Positions 35,805-46,611 of a stretch of 64,000 nt of DNA are shown piece by piece; positions within the stretch are counted from its first letter, which is position 1, and every line of letters begins with the position of its first letter. The stretch covers positions 6,325,001 to 6,389,000 of the forward strand of contig CM032123.1 in the NCBI GenBank assembly GCA_018894105.1, in the 5' to 3' direction. The notes under the pieces are model-generated. The model had not been told where the DNA came from, made no database searches, and saw only the letters and a list, made by a program, of their open reading frames with translations. Both the position numbers and the translations under genes were made by a program. The DNA is from Jacaranda mimosifolia (Eukaryota > Streptophyta > Magnoliopsida > Lamiales > Bignoniaceae).

Positions 35805-36068
35805 AAGGTGGTCGCGGCTCTTGGCCTTGACTTAATGAGATTAAGCTTTTCGTTGACTACGGGGTCGACTAAGGTGGTCGCGGCTCTTGGCCTTGACTTG
35901 ATTCGTTTAAGCCGTTCGTCGACTATGGGGTCGACTAAGGTGGTCGCGGCTCTTGGCCTTGACTTGATTGGATTAAGCCTTTCGTCGACTACGGGGTCGA
36001 CTAAGGTGGTCGCGGCTCTTGGCCTTGACTTGATTGGATTAAGCCTTTCGTCGACTACGGGGTCGACT
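35805..36068 (+). repeat. 66-bp minisatellite (4 copies) in the Tat element 3' region
   Basis: AAGGTGGTCGCGGCTCTTGG starts units at 35805, 35871, 35937 and 36003, exactly 66 bases apart. A partial unit follows at 36069. The last two are nearly identical. Because 66 is a multiple of three, a plus-strand frame stays open through the array, but nothing else marks it as coding. Amplified tandem repeats in the 3' untranslated region are known in Tat-group elements such as Retand. Confidence 0.95.
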
Positions 36069-36155
36069 AAGGTTTTGTTGCGGTCGTCACGTGCCTTTTA
36101 ATCATAATGGGACTTGATTGTTCTTTACTCAATACAAAAGACGCCAATGAACATC

Positions 36156-37308
36156 TCATACAAAGAACTTTTTTAGATTTACCACATTCCACGGTTGAGG
36201 CAGCTCACGACCTGCAGCATCCGCTAATCGATAGGCGTTGTGTTTAGACACTTTGGTGACTGAGTACAACCCTTCCCACTTAGGGTCAAGCTTGCCGACG
36301 GGCCTTGACACTTCCACTTTCTTTAAGACGAGATCACCCTCCTTGAAATTTCGTGGGTGTATCGATTTGTTATAGCGGTCCGCCATCTTTGAGCGGTACC
36401 TCTGCATTCTGTTGTAAGCCGCTAGGCGCTTCTTGTCTATAGTTATTAGGTCCAGTTCCCTCTCCGATGTATTTGCTGTTGAATTGTAGTGGATCACTCT
36501 AGCGGTGTGCTGGATTAGTTCTGACGGGACCACTGCTTCAGATCCATAAACTAGGCTGTAAGGGCTTTGAATTGTGGCTGCTCGAGGGGTGGTTTTGTAG
36601 GCCCAAAGGACTCCTAGGAGGTCGTCCGCCCAGCTGGTTCCGATCCCCGCTATTCGACTCTTAATGTGATCGAGGATAGTCCTGTTGGTCACTTCGGTCT
36701 GTCCATTGGCTTGCAGATTTCCCACTGAAGTAAAATGTTGCGCAATGCCTAAGGTCTCGCACCATCTTCTTGTATTTTTGCTTTGGAATTGGGTGTCGTT
36801 ATCTGAGATGAGGACTTTAGGCAGCCCGAAATGGAAAATAATATTCTTCCATATGAAACTCTTGATGGCCGCATCCGTGATCTTCGGGACTGCTTCAGCT
36901 TCCACCCATTTTGTGAAGTACTCAACGGCTACTATGATAAACTTCCGCTGGCCGGTTGTCTTTGGGAGTGCGCCGACTATGTCGATGCCCCACTGGTCGA
37001 ATGGCCAAGCGATATCAACATTTGTCATTGGTGCAGGCTGGTTGGTGTTGGATGTTCGAATGTACCTGGCAAGATGGGCATTTCCTAGCAAAGTCAACAG
37101 AATCCTTCAACAAAGTGGGCCAGAAATACCCATATCGTGTGATCTTATGCGCCAGGGACCGGCCTCCCGAGTGGTTTCCGCAGATGCTTGCATTTATTTC
37201 CTGCAGCACTTCCTTCGCCTGTTCGGGATTTAAACATCTCAGCGGTGGTCCTGTGATTGATCTTCTGTACAACTGTCCGTGATCGTCCAGTGCATATTTG
37301 GGCGCCAA
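36156..37308 (-). pseudogene. Gypsy integrase (Tat lineage)
   Basis: Inserts element cDNA into chromosomal DNA. The N-terminal zinc finger (H...H...CPSC) is in the frame 37015-37308. After a frameshift near 37040 the catalytic core and C-terminus occupy 36156-37097. Catalytic residues are visible: Asp in WGIDIVG, Asp in LISDNDTQF and Glu in NGQTEVTNR. The C-terminal part has the GDLVLKKVE and KLDPKWEG.Y.V motifs typical of the GPY-type region. There is no chromodomain, as expected for Tat. The frameshift makes the copy inactive. Confidence 0.9.
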
Positions 37309-37329
37309 GCCCTTCAGTTTACGAGCCTA

Positions 37330-37938
37330 CTTCTCATCATCAGGTAAGGTACCATGGCTCAAATAAAGCTTGATCGAGTGCTGCCAAGAATGTGTTGCGT
37401 CTTTGAAGCACCCGACCAAGCCCGGGCCGGGGGCCGAGATGCAAGGCTGGTCGGCGACAAGAAATGTTATGGTTCTTTCTCTCGTGCCTTTCGTCGAGCT
37501 TGCCAGCTTGGAAAGCGCGTCTGCTCGCGCATTTTCTGATCGGGGAACTTGGCTTAATGAAAAATCTCAGAACCTCTGTCGTAGCTGCCGGACTTCTGCG
37601 AGATATTGTGCCATTTTATTTTCTTTCGCATCAAAGTTTCCCTCGACTTGCTCCGCGACCAACTGTGAATTAGTAAAGGTTGTTATCCTCTCGACCCCAC
37701 GATCTATGGCCATGCGCATTCCCGCAATGAGTGCCTCATATTCAGCTTCATTATTAGTAACTGGGAAGTCGAGTTTCACTGCAAAATCATAGCCTTCGGG
37801 TAGCGAGGATCGGAGTGATACGCCTATTCCTCCTCCTGTAGATGTCGCAGACCCGTCAACATGTTGGGTCCACCAAGGGGAGTCTTCCATCTCTTGAACC
37901 GGGAGGTCGACTCTCTCGAGGATGAAGTCCGCTAGCAC
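37330..37938 (-). pseudogene. Second, archaeal-type RNase H of the Tat element
   Basis: HVDGSATSTGGGIGV, NNEAEYEALIAGMRMAIDRG and RADALSKLAS mark the additional RNase H domain that defines Tat/Ogre elements. The first Asp and the Glu are present. The usual DSQLV reads NSQLV (FTNSQLVAEQV), an Asp-to-Asn change at a catalytic position. A stop separates it from the upstream RT-RNase H frame at 37939, and another interrupts it near 37567. Confidence 0.82.
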
Positions 37939-39537
37939 CTACGCTTTTATTACTGCTTGGGGTTGGAATTGGATGTCGAATTCCCCCAGTTCGATGGCCC
38001 ATTTCGTTAGTCGACCCGAAGTGTCTGTTTTCGACAACACCTGTTTTAGCGGCTGGTTCGTTAGTACCACAACTGTATGAGATTGAAAATAGGGCCGCAG
38101 TTTTCTTGCCAATGTGACTAGGGCCAGGGCAAACTTCTCGATCTCCAGATAGTTATGTTCGGGCCCCTGAAGGGCCTTGCTGCAATAGTAAACTGGACAA
38201 GGGTTGCCAGCTCTCATCGTTGTTAACACTGAACTAATTGAAGCGGAAGAGACTGCAAGATATAACTGTAAGATTTCCCCGAGCTCAGGCTTGGCGAAGA
38301 GAGGTGGCGAAGAGAGGTGTTGCTTGAGGTCGATCAGAGCTTGGTCACACTGTTCGTCCCATTTGAATCCAGATTTCTTCACGTTTCTCAAGATTGTGAA
38401 GAAGGGTAGGCTCTTGTCTGCCAGCCTAGCTATGAACCTGCCTAAGGCAATAACTCTGGCCACAAGGCGTTGAACTTCTCGAACGGTGCGTGGTGGAACA
38501 ATGTCTAGAACTGCTTGAATTTTCTGTGGGTTGGCCTCGATACCTCTCTGACTGACCATATATCCCAGGAATTTTCCTCCTCGAACCCCGAATGTGCATT
38601 TGTTAGGATTGAGCTTCATACCGAAGGCTCTCAGAATGGAAAATGTGTGGCTTAAGTCGACCAAGTGGCTTTCTGCTTTCTTTGTTTTCACAATCATGTC
38701 ATCAACGTAAACCTCCATTGATTTCCCAATTTCATTCTTGAATATGAAGTTAACTAATCTTTGATAAGTTGCGCCAGCGTTCTTAAGTCCAAACGACATA
38801 ACCAAAAAGCAATATACCCCATTGGGGACAACAAAAGCCGTTTTATCCCTATCCTCAGGTGCCATGAATATTTGGTAGTAACCTTGAAATGCATCCATCA
38901 TACTAAGTAGTTCGCAACCAGCCGTGGAATCAACAAGTAAATCAATACGAGGCAAGGGGTAAGGATCCTTAGGACATGCTTTATTTAAATCTGTGAAATC
39001 ATTACACATCCTCCATTTTCCCTCGTTCTTGGGAACAAGGACTACATTACAAAGCCAAGAAGGATATTGGATTTCTACAATATAACTAGCCTCTAGAAGT
39101 TTGCTAACCTCTTCCTCGATGATCTATGTCCACTCGGCATTGAAAGTTCTCTTCTTCTGTCGGATTGGCTTGTGGGCAGGGTCCATGTTGAGCCTGTGAA
39201 CGATGATGTCGGGGTCGATGCCTTGCAGATCGGCAGCTTTCCATGCGAAGACGTCGATATTGCGTCGGAGGAAGTCGACCATGAGGCATTCCGGTCGACC
39301 CCCCATATCAGCTCCGATCCTCGTTGTCTTATCGGGGTTCCCTGGCTCGAGCTCAATTGTTTTGAATTCTCCCATTGGCTCGACCCTGGTGTCCTCCAGC
39401 TTCCTCTTTTTCGATAAGGTCCCTCCTCGGGTTTTGCTATAAGGGCGTCCCCCGAGGCCTTCAATTCTGGTCTCTTTTTCTGTCCGCTGGAATCCACGGA
39501 GATTGTGTAACAACGCTAGGCATCTTTGATGTTGCAT
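37939..39537 (-). pseudogene. Gypsy reverse transcriptase and first RNase H
   Basis: Converts element RNA to DNA. Residues visible in order are RMCNDFTDLNKACPKDPYPL, LSMMDAFQGYYQI, PNGVYCFLVMSFGLKNAGAT, catalytic VYVDDMIVKT and GYMVSQRGIEANP. The RNase H-like segment LYLAVS...VYYCSKAL...EKFALALV...TNQPLKQVL is degenerate at catalytic positions, as usual for the first RNase H in this lineage. The N-terminal part (39093-39537) is split from the main frame by a stop near 39125 and a frame break before 39009. Confidence 0.9.
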
Positions 39538-40001
39538 AAAAGCTCACCAACTCCCGCGGGGGTCGGGAACTTTATTTTCATGTGGTATGTGGATGTGATG
39601 GCTCTGAAGTCATTCAAGGCTGGTCGACCAACAATGGCATTGTAAGCAAAAGGGGCATCGACCACTAAGTAGTTGATCATCAACGTTCGGCTACGATGTC
39701 CCTGCCCGAATATAGTGGATAGGCTAATCGACCCTTCTGGTATAATCTCTGATCCTCCAAATCCAACTAGGGGAGTCCTGACTGGATCGAATTTCAGTTT
39801 GCCCAGGTTCATTCTGTTTAAGGCCGGCAAGAATATGATGTTTGCCGAGCTGCCATTGTCGACCAAGACCTTTCTCACTTCGAAGTTGGCGATCTCAATT
39901 GCGACCACCATTGGGCAGTCGAGCTGTCGGTCCGCAGCCTGACCCTCGAGGTGGTCTAAATCTGCATCGGTAAAAGAGATCGGCTCGGTACTGGTTGTCA
40001 A
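39516..40001 (-). pseudogene. Gypsy retropepsin-type protease (Tat lineage)
   Basis: Cleaves the element polyprotein. The active-site loop reads VLVDNGSSANIIF, the Tat variant of DTGS. The conserved downstream segments YNAIVGRPALNDFRA and STYHMKIKFPT are present. It is one open frame of about 160 codons, but it is separated from gag and RT by stops or frame changes. Confidence 0.87.
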
Positions 40002-40049
40002 CTAGAACACTATTTCGACCCTCGCATGTTTGGTCGAGTCAAGTTGCCT

Positions 40050-41580
40050 CTAGGTTTGCTTCCTTGCATTTCGAGAGTCTCCTCCTGCAGGCCCCCCGGC
40101 GATCGTGTCGATAACACCTCGAATAGGCGGGTGGGTTTCATGGGCTGGTTTCTTTCCTTTGTCCTGCCGTCGTGGGCTGACCGACCTTTCTCTACGGGGA
40201 GTCCGATCGATCGCCCCCTCCTCACGTTGAGCTCTCTCCTCGACAAACTTTTTCAAATGCCCCTGCCTAATCAGCCTCTCTATCTCATCCTTCAATTGAA
40301 GCAATCCTCGGTGTCATGCCCTTTTTGCTTCCTTCCTCGGCATGGAGAGTGGGGTGTAGTCATGGAAACGTTTGATTGGGGAGCAGCGCCCCCCCTGTTC
40401 TGCTTCTCCTCTTTCTCCTTGCCTTTTCTCTTGTCGGCCTCCATGTTGCCATATTTCATTTTGTTCATCTCCTCCTCGGTCATGTACCTCTCGGCGAGGT
40501 CGAGGAGCTCCTCCATTGTTCTCGGTTGTGCGCGGACCAAAGCATTGGCGCACTCCTTGTGCCTTAGTCCCAGAAATAGCACATCGATCAAAAATTCTAT
40601 CCTGGGCCTGTCTATCTTCAACACCTCGGTGTTGAACCTGGTGAAGAAATCCCGTAAAGACTCGCCCTCAGCTTGCCTTACTGTGTGTAGGTGGGTGTGC
40701 GGTAGCTTCGCCTTCCTCCTGCTTGCGAACTGGTGCAAAAACTTATCACATAACTGGTCGTATGAGAAGATGGATGCCGGTTCCAACTTCACGAACCAGT
40801 CTAGGGCCACGCCCTGGAAAGTGGTCACGAGCATCTTTACATGTATATACTCGTTGTGCCCATGCAACTGCATCAGATGCTCATTCGGGTCCGTGGAACC
40901 GTCATACCTCGGGAGCCCGGTGGGGATTTTCGCATCAATGGCAATGCGCTCATTGATAATTTCTGAACAAAAAGGGAGTCGCGTTCCCTCCGGAATCTTG
41001 AAGGCATTTCCGGTTGCATGGTTCTGTCAGCATTCCTCTTCGAAAGTTCCTCCAGGCGCCTATTCAGCTGTTGCACCTGGTGAAAGACTTCTTCCCACTC
41101 TTGTTGGTCCTGGTTTTGTCTGCCTCTGGAACGCCCTGCCCTATCGCGCTGCAGGGCTCGAAGGGGCCGAACGTCGTGGTCTACGGAGTCTGCTACCTCC
41201 TCCCTTGGCGGTGGGCGGGCTGCCTCCCTTGGAAAACGGCCCGGGCTTCCTTCTCTCCGGGATGGACGTCTAAAGGACTCTGGTATCTGCGCGTACTCTT
41301 CTGGTCGTGCCCTTTCCGGGCCTGCTAGCTGAGGTGTGGCACTGGCCGCCGGCCCCGGTTGCACAGCATGTCTATTTAGTGCGGCCGAGAGCTGGGCAGA
41401 AATCTGCGCTGAGATTTGCTCGCTGATAAGTTGCATCAGCTGAGGCATTGTGAGAGTGACCATAGGTTCCGGCTGCATACTGGGTGCTAGCTCGTCTTGT
41501 CCTTGGTTCTGGCGGGGGGCGGGAGAGCTAGATCTTCGGTTCTCCTCCCTCCCTGATGGGGCTCGCCTAGTGTTCACCAT
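40050..41580 (-). pseudogene. Gypsy gag (Tat lineage)
   Basis: Structural capsid and nucleocapsid protein. The ATG at 41580 begins MVNTRRAPSGREENRRSSSP, followed by a Gln/Ala-rich helix (QLISEQISAQISAQLSAALN) and a long Arg-rich disordered region. After a frameshift near 40930 come the capsid motifs DEHLMQLHGH, LVTTFQGVALDWFVKL and LHTVRQAEGESLRDFFTRFN. A GHDTEDCFNLKDEIERLIRQG nucleocapsid-like segment is split over two frames near 40300. The ATG lies about 20 bases after the PBS. The plus strand opposite carries a 415-codon open frame that I regard as a shadow. Confidence 0.87.
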
Positions 41581-41602
41581 TTTCGATAGAGGATTCCGGT
41601 TT

Positions 41603-41618
41603 CCCATAGACGGCGCCA
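41603..41618 (-). other. Primer binding site of the Tat element
   Basis: The minus strand reads TGGCGCCGTCTATGGG two bases after the LTR end CCCTCATCA. TGGCGCCGT-type PBSs are typical of the Tat group. Confidence 0.85.
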
Positions 41619-41620
41619 AA

Positions 41621-42237
41621 TGATGAGGGTTTGATTTCGATAACGGATATGAATCCGGGTATGAATCACGATCCGGTGTATTGATCTTCTGGATTGATTT
41701 GGGATTGGAATCCTGCAATCACAGTAAACGTTAGGCTAGCCGAGCGACGCTCAAGTCAGTATATATTCGACCTTTTTAATCGAGCAGCGGAATGTATGGG
41801 CTTTTGAGTGTATCAGTGCATACCTGTGAGAGGCAATGTTGAGGGGTTTTTATATTCTCCCCCTTGTAGGAAATATTAGGGAAGCCCTTGGCTTACCCCC
41901 CCCAGGGACCTTCAGCCTCCTACCGGGGGTAATTGGTCAATTCCCCCATTTGAATATTGCCAGCTGGATGTCCTTTGATGCTGTAGGACAAGATGGTACA
42001 CTGTTGCGGCGTCTACTGTGTTAGACAGTGAAGGGAGGGCATGCGCCATTAATGCGGTGGCAGAGTACTGTGCGGGGCTCGACTTGAGAATCGACGAGAA
42101 GAGATGTCGATAATGGTCGAGCGGATCCGAGGGCCATGGAGCGCCTTGTGGATTGATCGAACAGGGTTGACCAGTCACTTGGGCCCTGGGCCGTTGATTT
42201 GGTGTTGGGCCTCGCCGATTTGGGCCATCCTATATCA
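41621..42237 (-). mobile_element. 5' LTR of the Tat gypsy element
   Basis: 617 bp. On the minus strand it starts TGATATAGGATGGCCC at 42237 and ends AACCCTCATCA at 41621, giving TGAT...ATCA termini next to the PBS. A TATA-like AATATAAAAACCCC occurs on the minus strand near 41860. The LTR start and several blocks match the second Tat-like LTR at 45113-45853. Confidence 0.85.
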
Positions 42238-43799
42238 ATATTAGAATATTAATAAGAAAATCCTTTAATTTGATTTATTGCTTTGTTATTAAGTGAAGAA
42301 AAAAGAATATAACATCACTAGTAAAAATTTTAAAAGATAATAGATTGATAAAGTATTTATAAACACAAAATAGATTTTAAAATAGGAATGAAAGAGAGGA
42401 TATATGGAAGGATTAAATTAGAATGTAAAAAAATGGACAAAATGAAATATTACATTTATTCATAAAAATTCCTTGTATAAATTTAATTGGATATTCATAT
42501 TATATTGCACAAATAGTCGAAAAAAAATAAAGTTAGATATATATTTGATGGATTAAATTATGCCCATTGTGATAAATTTAGTAAGTTAATACAATCTTCT
42601 CATAATTGTTTCAAATAGATCAAGATTGATTTAAAGAACATATATACTGATGAAGTAGTATATAAACATTTTAAAAAGAGTTCGAATTTCACATATTAGT
42701 ACATACATAATTATATATATATATATCAATAAAAAAATTTGATTGGCCTCTAAAATTATAAATATTTAAAAACTGGAAATTCTAAAAATATTAAAATGAA
42801 AGAATATATCTCGTCTTATAAAATTAGATAAATGAAAAAAGAATTTAAAAATAAAAGGCATAATTTAAAAAATATATTGATAACTTGATTGAAAGAATGA
42901 ATAAAATGATACTAAACGTATAATGATTTAAACAAAAATAAAAATAAAATGATAGGATTTATCAATGATTGAAGAGAAAATTGTAAATCAATATTAAAAA
43001 ATATTAAAAATAATGAACATATCTCATCTTGTAAAATTATAAAATTAAATAAACAAAGATAGAATTTAAAAATAAAAATAAATTAATTGATAACTTGAAC
43101 TAAGCAATAAACAAAGAAAATATAAAAAATATATAACAAATAAAAGCTAAATGATAGACTTTATTCAAGGTTGAATAGAAAATTATAGGCACTAAAATTC
43201 AAAATTTCTTTCATCATGTAACATAACAAAATTAATCGAATGAAAAATGAAACCAAAAAAGTGGACAATAAAACCCATCAAATTTGAAGAATGAAATAAT
43301 GATGTATGCAAAAAGAAACAGAAAAAAATGCTGGAGATTTGAGAATAGCAATAAAATGACTTTCAAACTACTCTATATATAGTGATATAGAAATATTTAT
43401 AAAAATATATAACATTTTTCTTTATTCATACATATATAAAAATTTCTATTAAATTTAAATAATATTTATTTTTATCTTATCAATTATTTTTAATTTTTCT
43501 TGCTAATCATTCATTTCAATACATTTATAAAAATATGTAATATATTTTTTATTTATATTTATATACATATATAATTTGTATATATATACGTTATATAACA
43601 TATATATACATATATATAAAATTATCTAATAGCATATAAGTAATATAAACCCCAGTCCCCACTCCCACCCTCCCAAACTCCTAACGGTTGCCATCACAGC
43701 CATATACAAACTTGCTAGGTCTGGTCAGATCACGATGTTGTTGTGCTAAATTGACTAAGTCCTAGATGAACATGTTGTGCTAAGTTGGATTCTCATTAT
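42238..43799. other. AT-rich region, no gene recognised
   Basis: Mostly AT repeats such as TATATATA. A short C-rich patch at 43651-43690 (CCCCAGTCCCCACTCCCACC) resembles C/G-rich patches next to TATATA tracts at 14070-14180 and 53060-53115. It could be an unclassified element, but no TIR pair was found. Confidence 0.35.
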
Positions 43800-44651
43800 T
43801 GAGTATTTCAACCCACTCCCTCAACCATCCTTGCGGAATATTGAAGCCTTCCCTCCATTGGGAGGTTGGACAAAGAAGAACCTCTTTTTCCATCTTTGAT
43901 CATGGGAAGAAGAAGGAGTAACACAAAAATTTCGATGAGGGCGGGCAGTAAGGTAATAAAACCCCTACTCCTCGAAGCGTCCCAACTTTCGAGACATCGA
44001 CAAATGAAAAAGATTACTAAAGTTGACGAAAGATGGATGCTGATCGTAAATCACTAATGAGGATAATGAAGCTGTACAAAATTGAAAAAATAGTGTGGCG
44101 ATAGTTTGGTGATGCAGACCCAGAGACCCGTGAACAAATCGACTACAGGTTAGGCCATCAGAAATCTAATACCACACTTCAATGCATCCTCAAACATAGC
44201 TAAGCGTCTATCTGGGGGATTATTCATCCTATCTCTCAACCTCAACTTGATTAATTGAAACTCTAGGGGAATATGGTACTTATGCCTAATTGACACCAAA
44301 TTTTTGCAAGTAATTCCTGACACAATATCACTATAATGAGTAGTTGTAAACAGTCTCTCCCTCAAAATAGGAGGCTGATAGCTTCCCTAGAAGGACCTGC
44401 CTCGTCCCCATCAAGTCTAGCGTGCCCAGAAAGATTCGCAACATCAACTTCAAGCCTAGATAGACCAACCTCTTCCTAAACCTCAACCCCCTCTTCAGCA
44501 CAGCCCTCCCTATTCGAACTAATGACCTACTGGAGCTATTGCTAGAAGAATCCTCAGAAGATGAACTACCCATATCGGTCGAATCCCCAAATAGTTGCGT
44601 TGCCTCATAATTAGTTGACTCACCCTTCCCCTCCTCAAATACCCTAGCCAT
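43800..44651 (-). pseudogene. Antisense ORF of a second, plus-strand Tat-like element
   Basis: The minus strand from the ATG at 44651 reads a Ser-rich, acidic N-terminus (SSSSEDSSSNSSSRSLVRIG). After a frame change come IRHKYHIPLEFQLI, PDRRLAMFEDALKCGIRF and, further down, HPSFVNFSNLFHLS, ...YLTARPHRNF and WKKRFFFVQPPNGG. This series of motifs is the one found in plant 'putative plant transposon protein' ORFs, which lie antisense in Tat-group elements. Its orientation, opposite to the adjacent plus-strand LTR, agrees. At least three stops or shifts break it. Confidence 0.65.
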
Positions 44652-45112
44652 GCTATACACAAAAATACTGGAAAAGCAACGGCATAGAAGCAAATGTAAA
44701 GAAGTAATAGGAACTTATCAAAAAGAGACGAAGGGAAAAACCCAACAAAAGATAGGTAGAAAATAATCACAGCCACCTCGAAAGTAGATAATACTCGAAT
44801 GGAATCTTAGAGCTCGATCTCATAGTAACGTAGTAAAAGTGGTAAATGGACAGTCAAAAGGACTATTTATAGGCCGCTATCAGGCAAGTCAACCAATTAA
44901 AATGACAGGGTACGAGCTACTTATTATGTAACTGTGGGTCACTATTTTTAACTGCACAAGGTAACCTTCCATAACTGCACAATAATTACCGCTATCAGAA
45001 CCCTGGTCGAAATTTAAATTACTTAGTCGAGGAAAAGTCCAAATAACTCAGCTACTTCTTAATCCAATTCCTTTTGTGCGCTTGATTAAGAATGAGAATT
45101 GGGTGAGACTTA

Positions 45113-45853
45113 TGATATGGGCAATTATATCGAGCCCAATTGTATCGACCCAACATCGAAGCCAAGGCCCAAAACGTTAGATGGGCCCAACTATGAATCC
45201 CAAGTAGAGCTTCGCTGAAATTGATGACCTCAAATATTGTCAGTCGACCCTAATCAACCCTTATCCTATAGTCTCCACGACTAGAAATTCTCTCGCACGT
45301 ACAAGGTCGCCCGATGAAGCTAACCAAGTTATCTTTAGGTCACAGTTGTATTAATTATAGTGCCTACCATTGGTCACTTTCACATTTAATGCAGCCAAAC
45401 TACCATCCTATCTGCATTAATGACTTCATCTGCCGATCAACTATGCTATTTTTGGTCGGTCAAAAGCATAAGGTGAGCTATCTATAAAATGATGCCTGAA
45501 GTCACTATGTGAAGATAAAAGGACGTCACTATATAGTGGGAAGAATATGTCATTTCGACCTCACCGTCTCTCTAAGGCACCAAACACTATAAATGCCCTC
45601 ATTTCATATATAAATGTATGACTTTACTCCTTTCAATGCCCTCACTTTGCTTGTTTACCTTCCAGGCAAGTTATTACTAACTTAAGCATTGGATGGCCAT
45701 AGCTGAGGGCATACTTGGCTAGCCTGACATTTGTTCCCTACCTATAGGACTTAACTCACTCATTTGTTGCGTTCCCAACTACCCACCATCTTTCTGGTCA
45801 ATTTGCTCCCCCTCTACCAGCTCACCAGAATTATCTCACAGAAAATAACATCA
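45113..45853 (+). mobile_element. 3' LTR of the second Tat-like element
   Basis: It starts TGATATGGGCAATTATATCG at 45113 after a purine-rich AATGAGAATTGGGTGAGA tract, and ends AAAATAACATCA at 45853. The start, the GGCTAGCCTGACATT block and the ATCA end match the Tat 5' LTR at 41621-42237, so they are related but diverged families. The 44651-45112 stretch between the antisense ORF and the LTR is untranslated element sequence. No TSD can be checked because the 5' part is missing. Confidence 0.65.
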
Positions 45854-46046
45854 TTAATCGGTAAGTCAATCTCTTCACAACTTTTTGTATGGTTAATTAT
45901 CAACAAAAAAATAGAAAATACAATTAAATATGCTAGCTATCGACATAGTTAGCAAAGGTTACAATAATCATTCAGTTTTTAAATATATAAGACATTATAT
46001 TAAATAACATAATCAACAAAGATTGCAATAACCCATCATCAATGTG

Positions 46047-46054
46047 TATAAATA
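46047..46054 (+). promoter_or_regulatory. TATA box of the inhibitor I pseudogene
   Basis: TATAAATA lies 73 bases upstream of the ATG at 46120. A transcription start near 46075-46080 and a 40-45 base leader would be normal for a plant gene. Inference from position only. Confidence 0.5.
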
Positions 46055-46119
46055 TGAGACGACAACATTTCACTTTTTCACAGAAAAAAAAAAATCAAAT
46101 CAGAAGGAAGAAAAAGAAG

Positions 46120-46389
46120 ATGTTTGGGAGGTCTCCTTATTTCCCTTGTGAAAGCTTTCCATGCATTGAACGTAAATGTTATGGGCGACAGAAGTACAAG
46201 ATCATATGGCTCGATCTACTTCGTTTAGGCACAGCAGAAGCCAGGGCCATCATTATTAGAGATAACCCTCTAGTAACCGTTGTTCTAGTGCCCAAAGGTT
46301 AAGGAATTACTAATGATTTTTGCTGCAACAAAGTTTGGCTTAAACTTGATGAAAAGAATAACGTTAGAAAGGTGCCTATGGTTGGATAG
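46120..46389 (+). pseudogene. Potato type I (PR-6) serine proteinase inhibitor, interrupted by a stop
   Basis: The reading frame from the ATG at 46120 runs 60 codons to a TAA at 46300-46302. It continues in the same frame for 28 more codons to TAG at 46387. The conceptual product has the family's W..L core (KIIWLDLLRLGTAEARAII), RDNPLVTVVLVPKG leading into the reactive-site loop, then after the stop TNDFCCNKVWLKLDE and VRKVPMVG, the standard C-terminal end. Family members inhibit chymotrypsin- or subtilisin-like proteases in plant defence. Total length of 89 codons is slightly above the usual 65-75. The stop falls where the loop normally has a Ser/Thr/Pro codon. No introns are needed. Likely a recently dead gene, or a truncated product if expressed. 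Confidence 0.8.
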
Positions 46390-46611
46390 AAGAAGTCGGA
46401 TCAGAGAGGAATATGAGAAAGTAAGAAAAATATAATAAACCCAAACCTAATAGGTTTGAATAAATTCAAGTGTCGATGTAGTCAATCTTATTATTTTTAT
46501 TTTGTTGAGAGCCAATTAAGTTAAGCACCTAACTCTAATCTTAGTTCTTTTTCTTTGCTCGAGATCTGGTTCAATTTCGTACTCTTTCAATTAATGTTTA
46601 TATTAGGTTCT

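Larger units (their letters stand above)
34126..42237 (-). mobile_element. Tat-lineage Ty3/gypsy retrotransposon, 3'-truncated
   Basis: Minus-strand order is 5' LTR (42237-41621), PBS, gag, protease, RT, RNase H, second RNase H, integrase, a minisatellite, then an antisense ORF on the plus strand. The element stops at 34126 against copia pol with no 3' LTR. A second archaeal-type RNase H, a DNGSS protease motif and an antisense ORF after integrase are diagnostic for the Tat group. All ORFs carry frameshifts. Copia sequence does not resume beyond 42237, so the 34.1-kb junction looks like a deletion breakpoint rather than a clean insertion. Confidence 0.88.

Noticed and set aside
35808..36101. 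97-codon ORF with 22-residue repeats
   Set aside because: Open only because the minisatellite unit (66 bp) is a multiple of three. It lies in the untranslated region of the element.
36685..37282. Plus-strand ORFs of 182 and 108 codons
   Set aside because: Antisense shadows of integrase, whose DDE motifs are on the minus strand.
40026..41273. 415-codon plus-strand ORF, the longest in the window
   Set aside because: Exactly antisense to the Tat gag, which has clear capsid-type motifs. The plus-strand product is Ser/Leu/Cys/Pro-rich with no domain, as expected for a shadow of GC-rich coding sequence.
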